This document shows positions 1 through 8,960 of a DNA stretch of 27,293 nt, one piece after another. Where the stretch lies: assembly GCA_947629075.1 (NCBI GenBank), contig CANRCI010000007.1, positions 1 through 27,293 on the forward strand. The letters run 5' to 3'. The stretch's first letter is position 1. Each line of letters begins with the position of its first letter. The stretch comes from an uncultured Bacilli bacterium (GTDB taxonomy: Bacteria > Bacillota_I > Bacilli_A > RF39 > UBA660). The notes under the pieces were generated by a model. The model was not told the origin of the DNA, did not search any database, and worked only from the letters and a program-made list of their open reading frames with translations. Made by a program: the position numbers and the translations under genes.

Positions 1-863
1 TCGCTTTAGGAGTAGGGGGGTATCCTAAAGGAAGAATTATTGAAATATATGGACCAGAATCTAGTGGTAAAACAACATTTGCTTTACATGCAATTGCTGA
101 GGCACAAAAACTTGGTGGTAGAGCAGCATTTATCGATGCTGAACATGCCCTTGATCCATCATATGCCAAAAGTTTAGGGGTTGATATCAATGAGTTATTG
201 TTATCACAACCAGATACTGGCGAACAGGCATTAGAGATTTGTGAAGCTTTAGTTAGAAGTGAAGCAGTAAGCATAATCGTTATCGACTCTGTTGCAGCAC
301 TAGTACCTCAAGCAGAAATTGATGGTGAGATGGGCGATTCACATGTTGGACTTCAAGCTCGTCTTATGTCACAAGCTTTGCGAAAATTATCTGGTACGAT
401 TAACAAGACGAATACGATCGCAATATTTATCAATCAATTACGTGAAAAGGTTGGAGTAATGTTTGGCAATCCTGAGACGACAACTGGTGGACGTGCTTTA
501 AAATTCTATGCTACCATAAGACTTGATGTTAGAAGAATAGAATCTTTAAAGATCGGTGAGAAATACATTGGAAATAGAACTAAAGTAAAAGTTGTAAAGA
601 ACAAGGTAGCGCCACCTTTTAAAACAGCAACTGTCGATATCATGTATGGAGAAGGTGTATCACGTGAAGGTGAGATTGTCGATTTAGCAAGTGAAGCCGG
701 AATCATTGAAAAAAGTGGAGCTTGGTTTGCCTATAATGGTGAAAAGCTTGGACAAGGAAAAGAAAATGTTAAATTACTTCTTAAGGATAATCCCGAGTTA
801 AGGGAAGAAATTGAACAGAAGACACGCGAGTATTATGGCATCAGTTTGAAAAAAGATAAGTAG
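1..863 (+). CDS. recA: RecA recombinase (5' end missing)
   Basis: RecA polymerises on single-stranded DNA, drives homologous strand exchange and triggers LexA self-cleavage. The frame is open from base 3 and has no start inside the window, so the N-terminal segment (about 55-60 residues by comparison with E. coli RecA) is missing; 286 residues remain. Seen directly: Walker A GPESSGKTT at bases 51-77, the FIDAEHALDP block, SQPDTGEQALEI, Walker B-like IIVIDSVAAL, the loop-1 region, IFINQLREK, and the GNPETTTGG loop-2 block. The C-terminus ends soon after the REYYGISLKK segment, without the long acidic tail of E. coli RecA. A GGTTACC hairpin terminator follows. recA immediately before rny is the usual Firmicute order. 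The RecX modulator is encoded about 18 kb downstream. Identification is certain. Confidence 0.98.
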   Translation, partial: ALGVGGYPKGRIIEIYGPESSGKTTFALHAIAEAQKLGGRAAFIDAEHALDPSYAKSLGVDINELLLSQPDTGEQALEICEALVRSEAVSIIVIDSVAALVPQAEIDGEMGDSHVGLQARLMSQALRKLSGTINKTNTIAIFINQLREKVGVMFGNPETTTGGRALKFYATIRLDVRRIESLKIGEKYIGNRTKVKVVKNKVAPPFKTATVDIMYGEGVSREGEIVDLASEAGIIEKSGAWFAYNGEKLGQGKENVKLLLKDNPELREEIEQKTREYYGISLKKDK

Positions 864-866
864 TTA

Positions 867-895
867 TGGGGTTACCAATCGGTAACCTCTTTTGT
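867..895 (+). terminator. Rho-independent terminator of recA
   Basis: GGTTACC (870-876), 4-nt loop, GGTAACC (881-887), then a T-rich tract. It begins just after the recA stop and lies directly before the rny promoter. Confidence 0.85.
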
Positions 896-924
896 TTGAC
901 ATAGTATTAAAAAACTTCTATAAT
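896..924 (+). promoter_or_regulatory. Consensus sigma-A promoter for rny
   Basis: TTGACA (896-901), 17-bp spacer, TATAAT (919-924). Both hexamers are perfect matches. The start codon is at 983, so the leader is about 50 nt. Confidence 0.9.
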
Positions 925-982
925 TAAATTAGATGTTATGATTTTTTGATTAAATTTAACATATAGATATGGAGGTGTATTT

Positions 983-2533
983 ATGGAAATATTATTCTCC
1001 ATTTTACTAGTTGGTTTTGGATTGACTAGTGGCTTTGTAATTAATTATTTCATTAATGTAAACAGTGAAAAAAGTGCTAACAAAAAAGCTGAAGCTATTA
1101 TTGAACAAGCTAAAAAAGATGCTGATAAAGCTAAAAGAGAAGCACTATTTGAAGCTAAGGAAGAAACACATAAACTAAAATTAGATGCAGATAAAGAAAT
1201 AAAAGATAGAAAGAAGGAAATAAAAGAATCTGAAACACGTCTATTCCAAAGAGAAAACAATATGGAAAAGCGTGAGGAGTTATTTCAAAAAAGAGAACTT
1301 TCATTAGATGAAAGGGAAAACAATTTATCTATTAAGCAAAGTGAAATCCAAAGTGAACGTGCTAAAGTGGAAGAAATAAAAAATGAACAACTAGAAATAC
1401 TAAGCAAAGTTTCAGGCCTATCTAAGGAAAAAGCTAAAGATATGGTGATGAAAAGAGTAAAGGAAGACATGGCGAAAGAGATATCCGCATACATCAAAGA
1501 AAAAGAGGATGAAGCAAAATTAGAAGCGGATAAAAAAGCTAAAGACTTGATGGTTTTGTCTATGCAACGCTTCGCTGCTGATTTGGCAAATGAACAAACT
1601 GTAACTGTAGTAAATCTTCCTAACGATGAGATGAAGGGAAGAATTATTGGACGTGAGGGACGTAATATTAGGACGATTGAGGCAATAACTGGAGTCGATT
1701 TAATTATCGACGATACTCCGGAAGCGGTCGTTTTATCAAGTTTTGATCCATTACGTCGTGAGATTGCTCGCGTTACCTTAGAGACTTTGATTAAGGATGG
1801 ACGAATTCATCCGACGAGAATTGAAGAGTTATACGATAAGGTATGCAAAGATATGCATGGTAAAATAATTGAATATGGTAATAACGCCTTATTTGAATTG
1901 GGTATTACTAGAATGGATCCTAATTTAATAGAGATAATTGGACGTCTTCATTTTAGAACTAGTTATGGACAAAATGCTTTACGTCATTCAATTGAAGTTG
2001 CTCATCTTGCCGGTATATTGGCTGGAGAGTTAGGTGAGAATGTCGGACTTGCTAAACGTGCTGGATTATTACATGACATTGGTAAAGCAATCGACCATGA
2101 GATTGAGGGAAGCCATGTCGACATCGGTGTCGATTTAGCTAAAAAGTATGGTGAAAATAAAGTTGTTATCAATTCAATTGCTTCGCACCACGGTGATACA
2201 GAAGCAACGAGTGTAATTGCCGTTTTAGTAGCAATTGCTGATGCTTTGTCAGCGTCTCGTCCAGGAGCAAGAAATGATTCCCTTGAAAATTACTTAAAAC
2301 GTCTTGAACAACTAGAAAATGTTGCTAACGAGATGGAAGGAGTAGAAAAGACTTTTGCTGTACAAGCTGGTCGTGAATTACGTGTAATGGTTAAACCGGA
2401 AGAAGTTGACGATTTAACAGCTCATAAGATTGCAAGAGATATCAAGACTAAAATCGAAGAGACAATGCAATATCCAGGAACTATTAAAGTTACTGTTATA
2501 AGAGAGACAAGAGCTCAAGAAGAAGCTAAATAA
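983..2533 (+). CDS. rny: Ribonuclease Y
   Basis: RNase Y is the membrane-anchored endoribonuclease that initiates bulk mRNA decay in many Firmicutes. The 516-residue length is typical. In order: an N-terminal membrane segment (about residues 3-25), a long Lys/Glu-rich coiled coil (about 28-190), a KH RNA-binding domain with GRIIGREGRNIR (219-230, GxxG loop GREG), and an HD metal-binding phosphohydrolase domain with the catalytic His364-Asp365 in LLHDIGKA. GGAGGTG at 971-977 gives an ideal ribosome site for the ATG. It is expressed from its own consensus promoter and ends in a terminator whose loop contains the stop codon. An RNase J gene lies about 4 kb away on the other strand, so both main decay enzymes are in this window. 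No ymdB follows, unlike in B. subtilis. Confidence 0.97.
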   Translation: MEILFSILLVGFGLTSGFVINYFINVNSEKSANKKAEAIIEQAKKDADKAKREALFEAKEETHKLKLDADKEIKDRKKEIKESETRLFQRENNMEKREELFQKRELSLDERENNLSIKQSEIQSERAKVEEIKNEQLEILSKVSGLSKEKAKDMVMKRVKEDMAKEISAYIKEKEDEAKLEADKKAKDLMVLSMQRFAADLANEQTVTVVNLPNDEMKGRIIGREGRNIRTIEAITGVDLIIDDTPEAVVLSSFDPLRREIARVTLETLIKDGRIHPTRIEELYDKVCKDMHGKIIEYGNNALFELGITRMDPNLIEIIGRLHFRTSYGQNALRHSIEVAHLAGILAGELGENVGLAKRAGLLHDIGKAIDHEIEGSHVDIGVDLAKKYGENKVVINSIASHHGDTEATSVIAVLVAIADALSASRPGARNDSLENYLKRLEQLENVANEMEGVEKTFAVQAGRELRVMVKPEEVDDLTAHKIARDIKTKIEETMQYPGTIKVTVIRETRAQEEAK

Positions 2534-2550
2534 AAAGCTTCTTTTTTCTT
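2520..2550 (+). terminator. Terminator of rny overlapping its stop codon
   Basis: AAGAAGCT (2520-2527) pairs with AGCTTCTT (2536-2543). The TAA stop (2531-2533) sits in the 8-nt loop, and a T-rich tract follows. Confidence 0.85.
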
Positions 2551-2564
2551 TTTAATAAATATAT

Positions 2565-2570
2565 TATAAT
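2565..2570 (+). promoter_or_regulatory. -10 box of the ABC-F gene (short leader)
   Basis: TATAAT with no convincing -35 hexamer. Only 17 nt separate it from the ATG at 2588, so the predicted leader is about 10-12 nt and holds little more than the GGTGAT ribosome site. Confidence 0.6.
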
Positions 2571-2587
2571 ATTTTGTGGTGATGGCT

Positions 2588-4219
2588 ATGTATATAAAAA
2601 ATTTAAGCCTTTCTTTTGGAACAGAAGAGATTTTTGATGACGTTACTCTAAAGATTCCGGATGGAAATAAAGTCGGAGTAGTCGGGGTAAATGGAGCAGG
2701 TAAAACAACTTTTTTTAAACTTATTTTGGGACTCGAAGAAAGTGATCACGGAACGATAGAATTTGACAATAAAAAAAGAATATCATATCTTCCCCAAATA
2801 ATAACTGATGAAATACCTAGTACTGATATAACAGTCTTTGACTTTTTATTGTCTGCCAGACCAATCGTTAAACTTCAAAAAGAAATAGAGAACAAATATA
2901 TTGAAATGGCTAATGCTGATAATGTTAGATATAATAAATTGGCTAAAGAAATAGATAAGCTTCAGGCAGAATTAGATTATTGGGAGCCTTTCACTAGTGA
3001 GAATACGCTTTTAAAATTAATTTCTGACATGCTAGATGATGAAGATATTTTGAATAAAAAATTAAAAGAATTGTCCGGTGGTCAAAAGTCAAAAGTGGCC
3101 TTTGTTCGTCTTTTATATTCCAAACCAGAAGTTCTTCTTCTAGATGAACCGACTAACCACCTCGACGATAAAACTAAAAAATTTGTTATGAACTATTTAA
3201 AGAATTATCAGGGCAGCATTTATGTCATATCCCACGATGCTGAATTTTTAGATGCCATCTGCGATAAGACGTTATTGATCGATAAAAAACATCACAACAT
3301 GCGCCTTTTCAATGGTAATTATTCTAACTTTCAAAGAATTCAAAAAGAAGAAGAGGAGAGAACTTTAAAATTATTTAAAAAGCAAGAAAGAGAAAAAGAA
3401 AAGTTAGAAAAGATAATTGCTAAATATATTCACGGAAATGAAAAGAAGGCCCGAATTGCCAAGGACCGTGAGAAAAAATTAGCTCGTTTGGAGGAAAATA
3501 GTGTAACCGTAGAAAAAAAGATGAAAACGGTCAATATAAGTCTCCACCAAGGTCGAGAAAGTAATAAGTTTCCCCTTATAATTAGAAATCTATGTTTTAG
3601 ATATGATAAATCTGATAAAAGAGATATTATTCACAATTTAAATCTAGAGATACCTAGAGGAGAAAAGTTTTTGATTGTTGGAGAAAATGGAGTTGGTAAA
3701 TCAACTTTATTAAAGTTAATTATCAGTGAGTTAAAACCGGATCGCGGAGAAATAATTTTAAGTAGTAAGACAGATATTGCTTACTATGCTCAGGAACATG
3801 AACAACTAGAAGAAGATAAAACTTTAATCGAAAACTTAAAAGAATTCAATCTGACATCAAAACAAGAAATAGCCTATCTCGGAAGATTTCTTTTCTATGG
3901 TGATGATTTAGATAAAAAAGTAAAAGTATTATCTCCTGGAGAGAGAAGTAGGTTAGCTCTTTTAAAATTAACTCTAAAAAACGCTAATCTATTAATCCTA
4001 GATGAACCGACAAACCATCTAGATCCAGAGACGCAACAGATAATGGCCAAAAACTTAAAAGATTTCAAAGGAACGATAATATTAGTTTCCCATAATCCAA
4101 GTTTTGTCGACTATTTGGGAGTAAACAGAACTTTAGTTCTTCCTGAGGGAAGATTGTCTTACTATGAGAAAGATATTGTTGAAAAATACTATAAATTAAA
4201 CAATAAAAAAAGAAACTAG
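2588..4219 (+). CDS. ABC-F family ATPase (ribosome-associated type)
   Basis: This is a soluble protein with two ABC ATPase domains and no membrane segment, the ABC-F layout. Members act on the ribosome as translation factors or antibiotic-protection proteins. Domain 1 has Walker A GVNGAGKTT (about 33-41), signature LSGGQ (162-166) and LLLDEPTNHLD. The charged helical linker (about 245-320) is rich in Lys/Glu. Domain 2 has GENGVGKST (from 365), LSPGE (448-452) and LILDEPTNHLD. I chose ATG 2588 because GGTGAT (2579-2584) is well placed for it and the product then begins MYIKNLSLSFG. Upstream in-frame GTG 2576 and ATG 2582 would fall almost on the transcription start. The subfamily (EttA, Uup, YfmR/YkpA or resistance type) cannot be told by eye. 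Confidence 0.93.
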   Translation: MYIKNLSLSFGTEEIFDDVTLKIPDGNKVGVVGVNGAGKTTFFKLILGLEESDHGTIEFDNKKRISYLPQIITDEIPSTDITVFDFLLSARPIVKLQKEIENKYIEMANADNVRYNKLAKEIDKLQAELDYWEPFTSENTLLKLISDMLDDEDILNKKLKELSGGQKSKVAFVRLLYSKPEVLLLDEPTNHLDDKTKKFVMNYLKNYQGSIYVISHDAEFLDAICDKTLLIDKKHHNMRLFNGNYSNFQRIQKEEEERTLKLFKKQEREKEKLEKIIAKYIHGNEKKARIAKDREKKLARLEENSVTVEKKMKTVNISLHQGRESNKFPLIIRNLCFRYDKSDKRDIIHNLNLEIPRGEKFLIVGENGVGKSTLLKLIISELKPDRGEIILSSKTDIAYYAQEHEQLEEDKTLIENLKEFNLTSKQEIAYLGRFLFYGDDLDKKVKVLSPGERSRLALLKLTLKNANLLILDEPTNHLDPETQQIMAKNLKDFKGTIILVSHNPSFVDYLGVNRTLVLPEGRLSYYEKDIVEKYYKLNNKKRN

Positions 4220-4231
4220 CGTTTCTTTTTT
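4206..4231. terminator. Bidirectional terminator between convergent genes
   Basis: A perfect 11-bp stem, AAAAAAGAAAC (4206-4216) and GTTTCTTTTTT (4221-4231), with loop TAGC. The ABC-F stop codon is in the loop, and the convergent gene's stop begins 2 nt beyond. The A and T tracts make it work in both directions. Confidence 0.88.
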
Positions 4232-4232
4232 C

Positions 4233-4796
4233 TTATTCCATATTTATTACGTACCATTTAGAATTAATTTTACCGACAATAAATGTTTTTGTCTCGTGTT
4301 CAGTTTTGGTATCAGAGTTTTTGTCTTGTTTAAATTTAGTAGTCATATTTACGGTTACATTATAACCATCTTTGATTTCTTCACGTCCATCGTAAAAATC
4401 TTTAAAATCAGAATTTAAATATCTAAGTCTTTCACTATCCAACTTTTCCTTTTTTCGTATCTTACAAGTAGCACTCCATTCAGCGCCATCATTATCGATA
4501 CTATCTTTTATAGAGTTAAAGTAGTATTCAAGATATTCAAATCCATCCTCATTATCGATTTCATCTGGAATGGTTTCTTCGATTTTTGCATAATCTAACT
4601 CGTTCATACCCTGACAGAATTTTTCTATTTGGTTTTCATAAGAATTATTTTTTAACCAAATAAATAGAATAGCAACAACAATTACAACAACTACAACACA
4701 AGCAATAATTAGACCGTATTTTTTTAAAAAGTCATTATTTTTTTTGTTGTTATCCTTTTTTTTGCCCTCAGCATTATTCTTTTTTGTCTTTTTCAT
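4233..4796 (-). CDS. Membrane-anchored exported protein, function unknown
   Basis: 187 residues. Residues 1-27 are very Lys/Asn-rich. One hydrophobic helix follows (about 28-48, YGLIIACVVVVVIVVAILF), and the remaining about 135 residues are predicted outside the cell. The external part has an acidic helical first half and then beta-like segments (YNVTVNMTTKF, KTFIVGKINSKWYVI). This loosely resembles NTF2-like/DUF4878-type lumenal domains, but I do not recognise the family. It contains two external cysteines, in KFCQG and SATCKIR. It has its own promoter (TTTACA-17-TACAAT, with TATAAT just after) and a GAGG ribosome site, and shares a terminator with the ABC-F gene. It lies downstream of the RNase J gene but is separated from it by a terminator. 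Confidence 0.75.
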   Translation of the reverse strand: MKKTKKNNAEGKKKDNNKKNNDFLKKYGLIIACVVVVVIVVAILFIWLKNNSYENQIEKFCQGMNELDYAKIEETIPDEIDNEDGFEYLEYYFNSIKDSIDNDGAEWSATCKIRKKEKLDSERLRYLNSDFKDFYDGREEIKDGYNVTVNMTTKFKQDKNSDTKTEHETKTFIVGKINSKWYVINME

Positions 4797-4817
4797 AAAA
4801 ACTTATCCTCACTTCCT

Positions 4818-4852
4818 ATTATAATTGTATAGGTTTATTCTAAAAATGTAAA
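4818..4852 (-). promoter_or_regulatory. Sigma-A promoter for the 4233-4796 gene
   Basis: Reading the minus strand: TTTACA (4852-4847), 17 bp, TACAAT (4829-4824), immediately followed by TATAAT (4823-4818). Either -10 could be used. Confidence 0.65.
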
Positions 4853-4875
4853 GAAAAAAGAGTATAAAACTCTTT
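4853..4875 (-). terminator. Terminator of the RNase J gene
   Basis: On the minus strand AAAGAGT (4875-4869), 5-nt loop, ACTCTTT (4863-4857), then a T run. The 5' arm overlaps the RNase J stop codon. Confidence 0.8.
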
Positions 4876-6547
4876 ATTTTTTAATATCTAATATTACTGG
4901 TAAGATAATTGGCTTTCTTCCTGTTAATTCATAAATAAAAGGGAACAAGTCAAAAGTTATCTGGGCTTTAATATCGTTAAATGAAACATTTGGTTCTTTT
5001 AGTTTTAAATTTATTGCATTACTAGCAATATTTTCTATTTTTTTAATCAATTCTTCATTTTCATTTATCAATATAAATCCACGAGTTGTAATATTTGGTT
5101 TTATTAACAATTGATGTTTTTTCATATCAATATTGGCGATTACAACTAGTATTCCATCACTAGCCATTATTTTTCTATCGCGCAATACCGCACCATTTAT
5201 TTCACCAAGACGATTACCGTCAACATAGATATCATTAGCAATAACTGGATCTGATTTAGTAATTGTATGGTTGACAAGTGATAGGGTATCACCATTTTCT
5301 AAAACGAAAGTATTTTCCTTGGGAATGTCACATTCAACTCCTAAGTTAGCATGACTTTTAAGCATGCGGTAGTCACCGTGAACAGGCATTAAATACTTAG
5401 GTTTGATAAGTCTAATCATAAGTTTTAATTCTTCTTGATTAGCATGTCCAGAAGTGTGAATCTCATTAAGTGAAGTATTAGTAAATACTTTAACACCTTG
5501 TAAATATAGCTTGTTGATCGTTCTACCAATTGCTATAGCATTACCTGGAATAGGTGAAGATGAGAATACAACGACATCATCTGGTCTAAGTTTAATCTGT
5601 TTATGGGTACCTTTAGCAATTCTAGAAAGTGCTGCTAAAGGCTCTCCTTGAGAACCAGTACATAAAATAGTTACTTCACCAGGTTTTAAATTATTAGCTT
5701 CTTCCGGTGTAACGAAAATATCTTGGTGACTTATATAACCACCTTTAAGCGATATTTCGATGTTGTTTTCCATACTACGTCCGAAAACGCAAATTTTACG
5801 ATTATGATTATAACAAGTTTCAACTATATGTTTCAAACGATATATATTTGAAGCGAAAGTAGCGATAATCATACGCCTTGATTGATATTTATCAAAGATA
5901 TCATTTAGAGCATTATCAACCTTACTTTCACTGATACTCATACCTTCATTTAAAGCATTAGTAGAGTCACTTAACAATAAATCAACTCCATTTTTTCCTA
6001 TCTCGGCCATCTTATGAAGGTCAGCCATAGGACCAATTGGTGTTAAATCGAATTTAAAATCACCAGTTGTTACGATATTACCATTAGGTGTCGATATTAA
6101 AATACCATGTGAATCTGGAATAGAGTGAGTAGTCCTAAAAAATTCAACCTTTATGTGTTTCCATTTTAGTACAGTTTCATCTGTATACACAAAAAGATTA
6201 TCATATCTTATGTTGCGATCTTCTAATTTTAATCCAATAAGCTCTTTTGCCTGATTAGGGGCATAAATAGCTGGTATCTCAACATTTTGTAAAAGATATG
6301 GAATACCACCGATATGATCTTCATGACCATGGGTAATTATTAAAGCTTTAATTTTATCTTGATTTTGTTTCAAAAAAGTAAAGTCTGGTAAGATGTAATC
6401 AATACCTAAAAGTCCACCTTCTGGAAAACAAATACCCGCATCAATAATAACTAATTCATCTTCATGCATTACACAATACATGTTTTTTCCAACTTCACCT
6501 AAACCACCTAAAAAGATAATCTTGGTTTCTTTAGGTTTTTTATTCAT
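4874..6547 (-). CDS. rnj: Ribonuclease J (J1-like)
   Basis: Metallo-beta-lactamase/beta-CASP nuclease with 5'-3' exo- and endoribonuclease activity, acting in mRNA decay and rRNA processing. The 557-residue length matches B. subtilis RNase J1. The zinc motif HGHEDH is at 73-78. Further family blocks seen are FFRTTHSIPDS, GDFKFD, LLSDSTN, TFASN, FGRSMENNIEI, CTGSQGEPLAALSRIA, VVFSSSPIPGN, IHTSGHA and MPVHGDYRM, followed by the C-terminal domain. Similarity to J1 extends over the whole length and no catalytic residue appears lost. A GGAAAGGAG ribosome site precedes the ATG. It is transcribed alone from a TAGACA-17-TATAAT promoter. J1 rather than J2 is my judgement from resemblance. Confidence 0.96.
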   Translation of the reverse strand: MNKKPKETKIIFLGGLGEVGKNMYCVMHEDELVIIDAGICFPEGGLLGIDYILPDFTFLKQNQDKIKALIITHGHEDHIGGIPYLLQNVEIPAIYAPNQAKELIGLKLEDRNIRYDNLFVYTDETVLKWKHIKVEFFRTTHSIPDSHGILISTPNGNIVTTGDFKFDLTPIGPMADLHKMAEIGKNGVDLLLSDSTNALNEGMSISESKVDNALNDIFDKYQSRRMIIATFASNIYRLKHIVETCYNHNRKICVFGRSMENNIEISLKGGYISHQDIFVTPEEANNLKPGEVTILCTGSQGEPLAALSRIAKGTHKQIKLRPDDVVVFSSSPIPGNAIAIGRTINKLYLQGVKVFTNTSLNEIHTSGHANQEELKLMIRLIKPKYLMPVHGDYRMLKSHANLGVECDIPKENTFVLENGDTLSLVNHTITKSDPVIANDIYVDGNRLGEINGAVLRDRKIMASDGILVVIANIDMKKHQLLIKPNITTRGFILINENEELIKKIENIASNAINLKLKEPNVSFNDIKAQITFDLFPFIYELTGRKPIILPVILDIKK

Positions 6548-6585
6548 TAAACTCTCCTTTCCTTACTAAAAGAACTGACTATGAA

Positions 6586-6614
6586 ATTATACTATGAAAA
6601 GCCATTTTTGTCTA
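6586..6614 (-). promoter_or_regulatory. Sigma-A promoter for RNase J
   Basis: On the minus strand TAGACA (6614-6609), 17-bp spacer, TATAAT (6591-6586). The start codon is 38 nt downstream. Confidence 0.8.
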
Positions 6615-6644
6615 GAGCGATGAAAAAATTAAGGTTTAATTTAC

Positions 6645-6676
6645 AAAAAAAAGAAACTATTCAGTCTCTTTTTTTT
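6645..6676 (-). terminator. Terminator of the wall operon
   Basis: On the minus strand an AAGAGACT arm pairs with AGTTTCTT (one G-U pair), with flanking A and T tracts of 8. It overlaps the last codon and stop of the LCP gene and closes the 12522-to-6657 operon. Confidence 0.85.
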
Positions 6677-8948
6677 CACTATCTGTAGTTTGATCATCGG
6701 TTGTAGTATCAGTAGTAGTATTATTGCTAGCTTCTTTAGCAATCGTTAAGGTAATACGTGTTTTATTTGCAGCTAACGACTTAACACTAGTACCACTAGA
6801 AATGTTCTGTTTTATTATCTTACCAACTGTACAAGTAGAACATTCTTCGTAATTATAAGAAATGTATACAACATTTGAGAATTTACTACTCCAAACGTCG
6901 ACATCAGCTTTAGTCTTACCTATAAAATTAGGAAGAGTACATACATTGCTAGATTCATTTTCACTGGTAGAACAATCGATTTTATTACTTGAAGGTTTAC
7001 TGTTAGTAGCATTATTTACGATTGTTAAAGTAATCGTTTTACTAGTCAAGTTATCGACTCTCTTTTTAGCTGGTGCGCTTTGAGCGATTATTTGACCGGT
7101 ACTGTATTGACTGTTGGCAACTTCCTTAAAGACAATTGTTACACCATTTCTGTTTCCCCAAGAAGTAGCACTAGATCTTGAATAATTAGTAAAATCAGGG
7201 ACTAAGGTATATGAGCTAGAAGAATTATAAGGACCAGCTCCAATAGTTTTCTTCTCATATTTTTCATTTATTGAATAACTGAAACTCTTTACCATTTCTG
7301 GTTCTTCAATTTCTAGATTAACTTTCATTGCTGTAGTTACATCGCTAACACTATTTTTGTTAAGGATAAAATTATATAACTCCAGTTTACTTCTTTCATC
7401 ATAAATGTAGGCATCACTACCACTAAGAGTCAACTGTTCAATAGATACTAGTGAATCGTTTTCGGCATCTTTCGATCTTAATATAATATCTTTAGCTACG
7501 TCGTAGAATGAAAGAATTGTTTCTGGACTCATATTAGTATCTAAATTTTCAGAAATTGCATCGAGTATTTTTTGAGCCTTACTGATATCATCGAGTTTTT
7601 TAGCTTTTTGAATGATAGCTTGAATAACTAATTGTTGATTTTTACCACGGACGAAGTCATTTCTTACGCCTTGAGTATATTTGGAATTCTTACATTTTTT
7701 AACATTGGCTTTTCTATTACGAGCAAGAGCAAGAGCTTCTTCACCATTTAAAGTTTGAAGACCTTTATCTAGGAAGATTGTATTTTTACCCCATTTTCTC
7801 TTACTGTTTTGTTCACAGAATGCATATGGAACGTCAACTTCAACACCACCTAGAGCGTTGACTAAATCGACAAGACCAGTAAAGTTTATCTTCATATAGT
7901 AGTCAATAGTTATACCTGTAAAATTAGAAACGGTATCAACCATACATTTTGTACCTTGACTAGCTGCATGAGTAATTTTATTTTCATCGCGATTAGCCCA
8001 ACAAGCAATAGGTACGTAACTATCACGAGGAATACTCAACATAGTTGCGTTTAAAGTTGTCGGATTAAAAGTAACTAAAACTATGGAATCACCATTAAAT
8101 GAATCAGCATTCTTCAATCCATCTTTAGTTGAATCAACTCCTAGTAACAATATAGTAAACGGTTCAGTAACTTTTTTAGAAGTACTAAGCAATTTAGATT
8201 CATCTTTAGTAACTTCACGAGTCTTAGTAGTTATTATTTTAGTATTTTCAACTATATCGCTAAAATGATCATCTTTACTATAGATATCTTTGTAATTAGT
8301 AGGTAAGAAAATGTAATCTATCTCTTTATTGTTTAAGTCACTAAGCATTGAAGTATAATCGTTATATTCAACTAATTCATTATCATCATCTAATTTATAT
8401 TCTTTAATTATTTCATTAGGAAGTTCATAGGATTGAACATCTTTAGTTGAACTAATACCTATTTTACTATCTTTAATATCTTTAGCATTATCTACTTTAT
8501 TACTTTTTAGCGTAACTAGACTAGCTGATTTACTAATCGTTTTGTTCATGTTTTCGATACTTGCATATGCATCAATAATATTAAAAGCTAAATAGACAGC
8601 GATAATCGAGTAGAGTAGGACTAAAATTCTTTTTAATATTTTTCTCTTTTTCTTTTTATCTCTAAAGAGATTGATAATCATTACTAAGTTAAATAGAACA
8701 ATAATTCCAATAATTACATAACGAATTACTTTTTCAATACTTCCTAGAAGTAATAAACTATAGATTAAATAGGCACTTGCCAGTAAAGATATCAAAACGA
8801 ATATAGCATCGATTTTAATCCGTCTTTTTTTACCTTTCTTTTCATTACCATTATCTATGTCTTTATCACGTGTTTTCTTTTTTGAAGTAGATTTATTTTT
8901 TTTATCAACTATGGCTTCTGTTCTATATCTGTTCTCACGTTTATTCAT
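6657..8948 (-). CDS. LCP (LytR-CpsA-Psr) wall-polymer ligase with extra N-terminal domain and two PASTA-like repeats
   Basis: LCP enzymes transfer glycopolymers (teichoic acid, capsule) from lipid carriers to peptidoglycan. At 763 residues this is about twice the usual LCP length. In order: a basic cytoplasmic stretch (1-45), three membrane segments (about 46-68, 76-95, 107-127), and a region at about 140-250 that reads like a fragment of a periplasmic-binding fold (SKIGISSTKDVQSYE, then LSDLNNKEIDYIFLPT). The LCP domain is at about 264-450, with LLLGVDS, SIPRDSYV (Arg308), LNGEEALALARNR (Arg410, Arg412) and GVRNDFVRG. Two PASTA-like repeats lie at about 580-646 and 668-737, followed by a Thr/Asp-rich tail. 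There are eight Cys in the external part (316, 335, 378, 419, 659, 670, 703, 706). AGGAGG stands just before the ATG; the cohesin gene ends 12 nt upstream. LCP assignment is firm; the binding-protein-like region is a guess. Confidence 0.92.
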   Translation of the reverse strand: MNKRENRYRTEAIVDKKNKSTSKKKTRDKDIDNGNEKKGKKRRIKIDAIFVLISLLASAYLIYSLLLLGSIEKVIRYVIIGIIVLFNLVMIINLFRDKKKKRKILKRILVLLYSIIAVYLAFNIIDAYASIENMNKTISKSASLVTLKSNKVDNAKDIKDSKIGISSTKDVQSYELPNEIIKEYKLDDDNELVEYNDYTSMLSDLNNKEIDYIFLPTNYKDIYSKDDHFSDIVENTKIITTKTREVTKDESKLLSTSKKVTEPFTILLLGVDSTKDGLKNADSFNGDSIVLVTFNPTTLNATMLSIPRDSYVPIACWANRDENKITHAASQGTKCMVDTVSNFTGITIDYYMKINFTGLVDLVNALGGVEVDVPYAFCEQNSKRKWGKNTIFLDKGLQTLNGEEALALARNRKANVKKCKNSKYTQGVRNDFVRGKNQQLVIQAIIQKAKKLDDISKAQKILDAISENLDTNMSPETILSFYDVAKDIILRSKDAENDSLVSIEQLTLSGSDAYIYDERSKLELYNFILNKNSVSDVTTAMKVNLEIEEPEMVKSFSYSINEKYEKKTIGAGPYNSSSSYTLVPDFTNYSRSSATSWGNRNGVTIVFKEVANSQYSTGQIIAQSAPAKKRVDNLTSKTITLTIVNNATNSKPSSNKIDCSTSENESSNVCTLPNFIGKTKADVDVWSSKFSNVVYISYNYEECSTCTVGKIIKQNISSGTSVKSLAANKTRITLTIAKEASNNTTTDTTTDDQTTDSEKKETE

Positions 8949-8960
8949 AGATCCTCCTGA

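Noticed and set aside
6862..7083. Open frame on the plus strand inside the LCP gene
   Set aside because: Antisense shadow of a gene with clear domains; no ribosome site and no family resemblance. The same holds for other antisense frames inside rny, the polymerase fusion, the exporter ATPase and the foldase.
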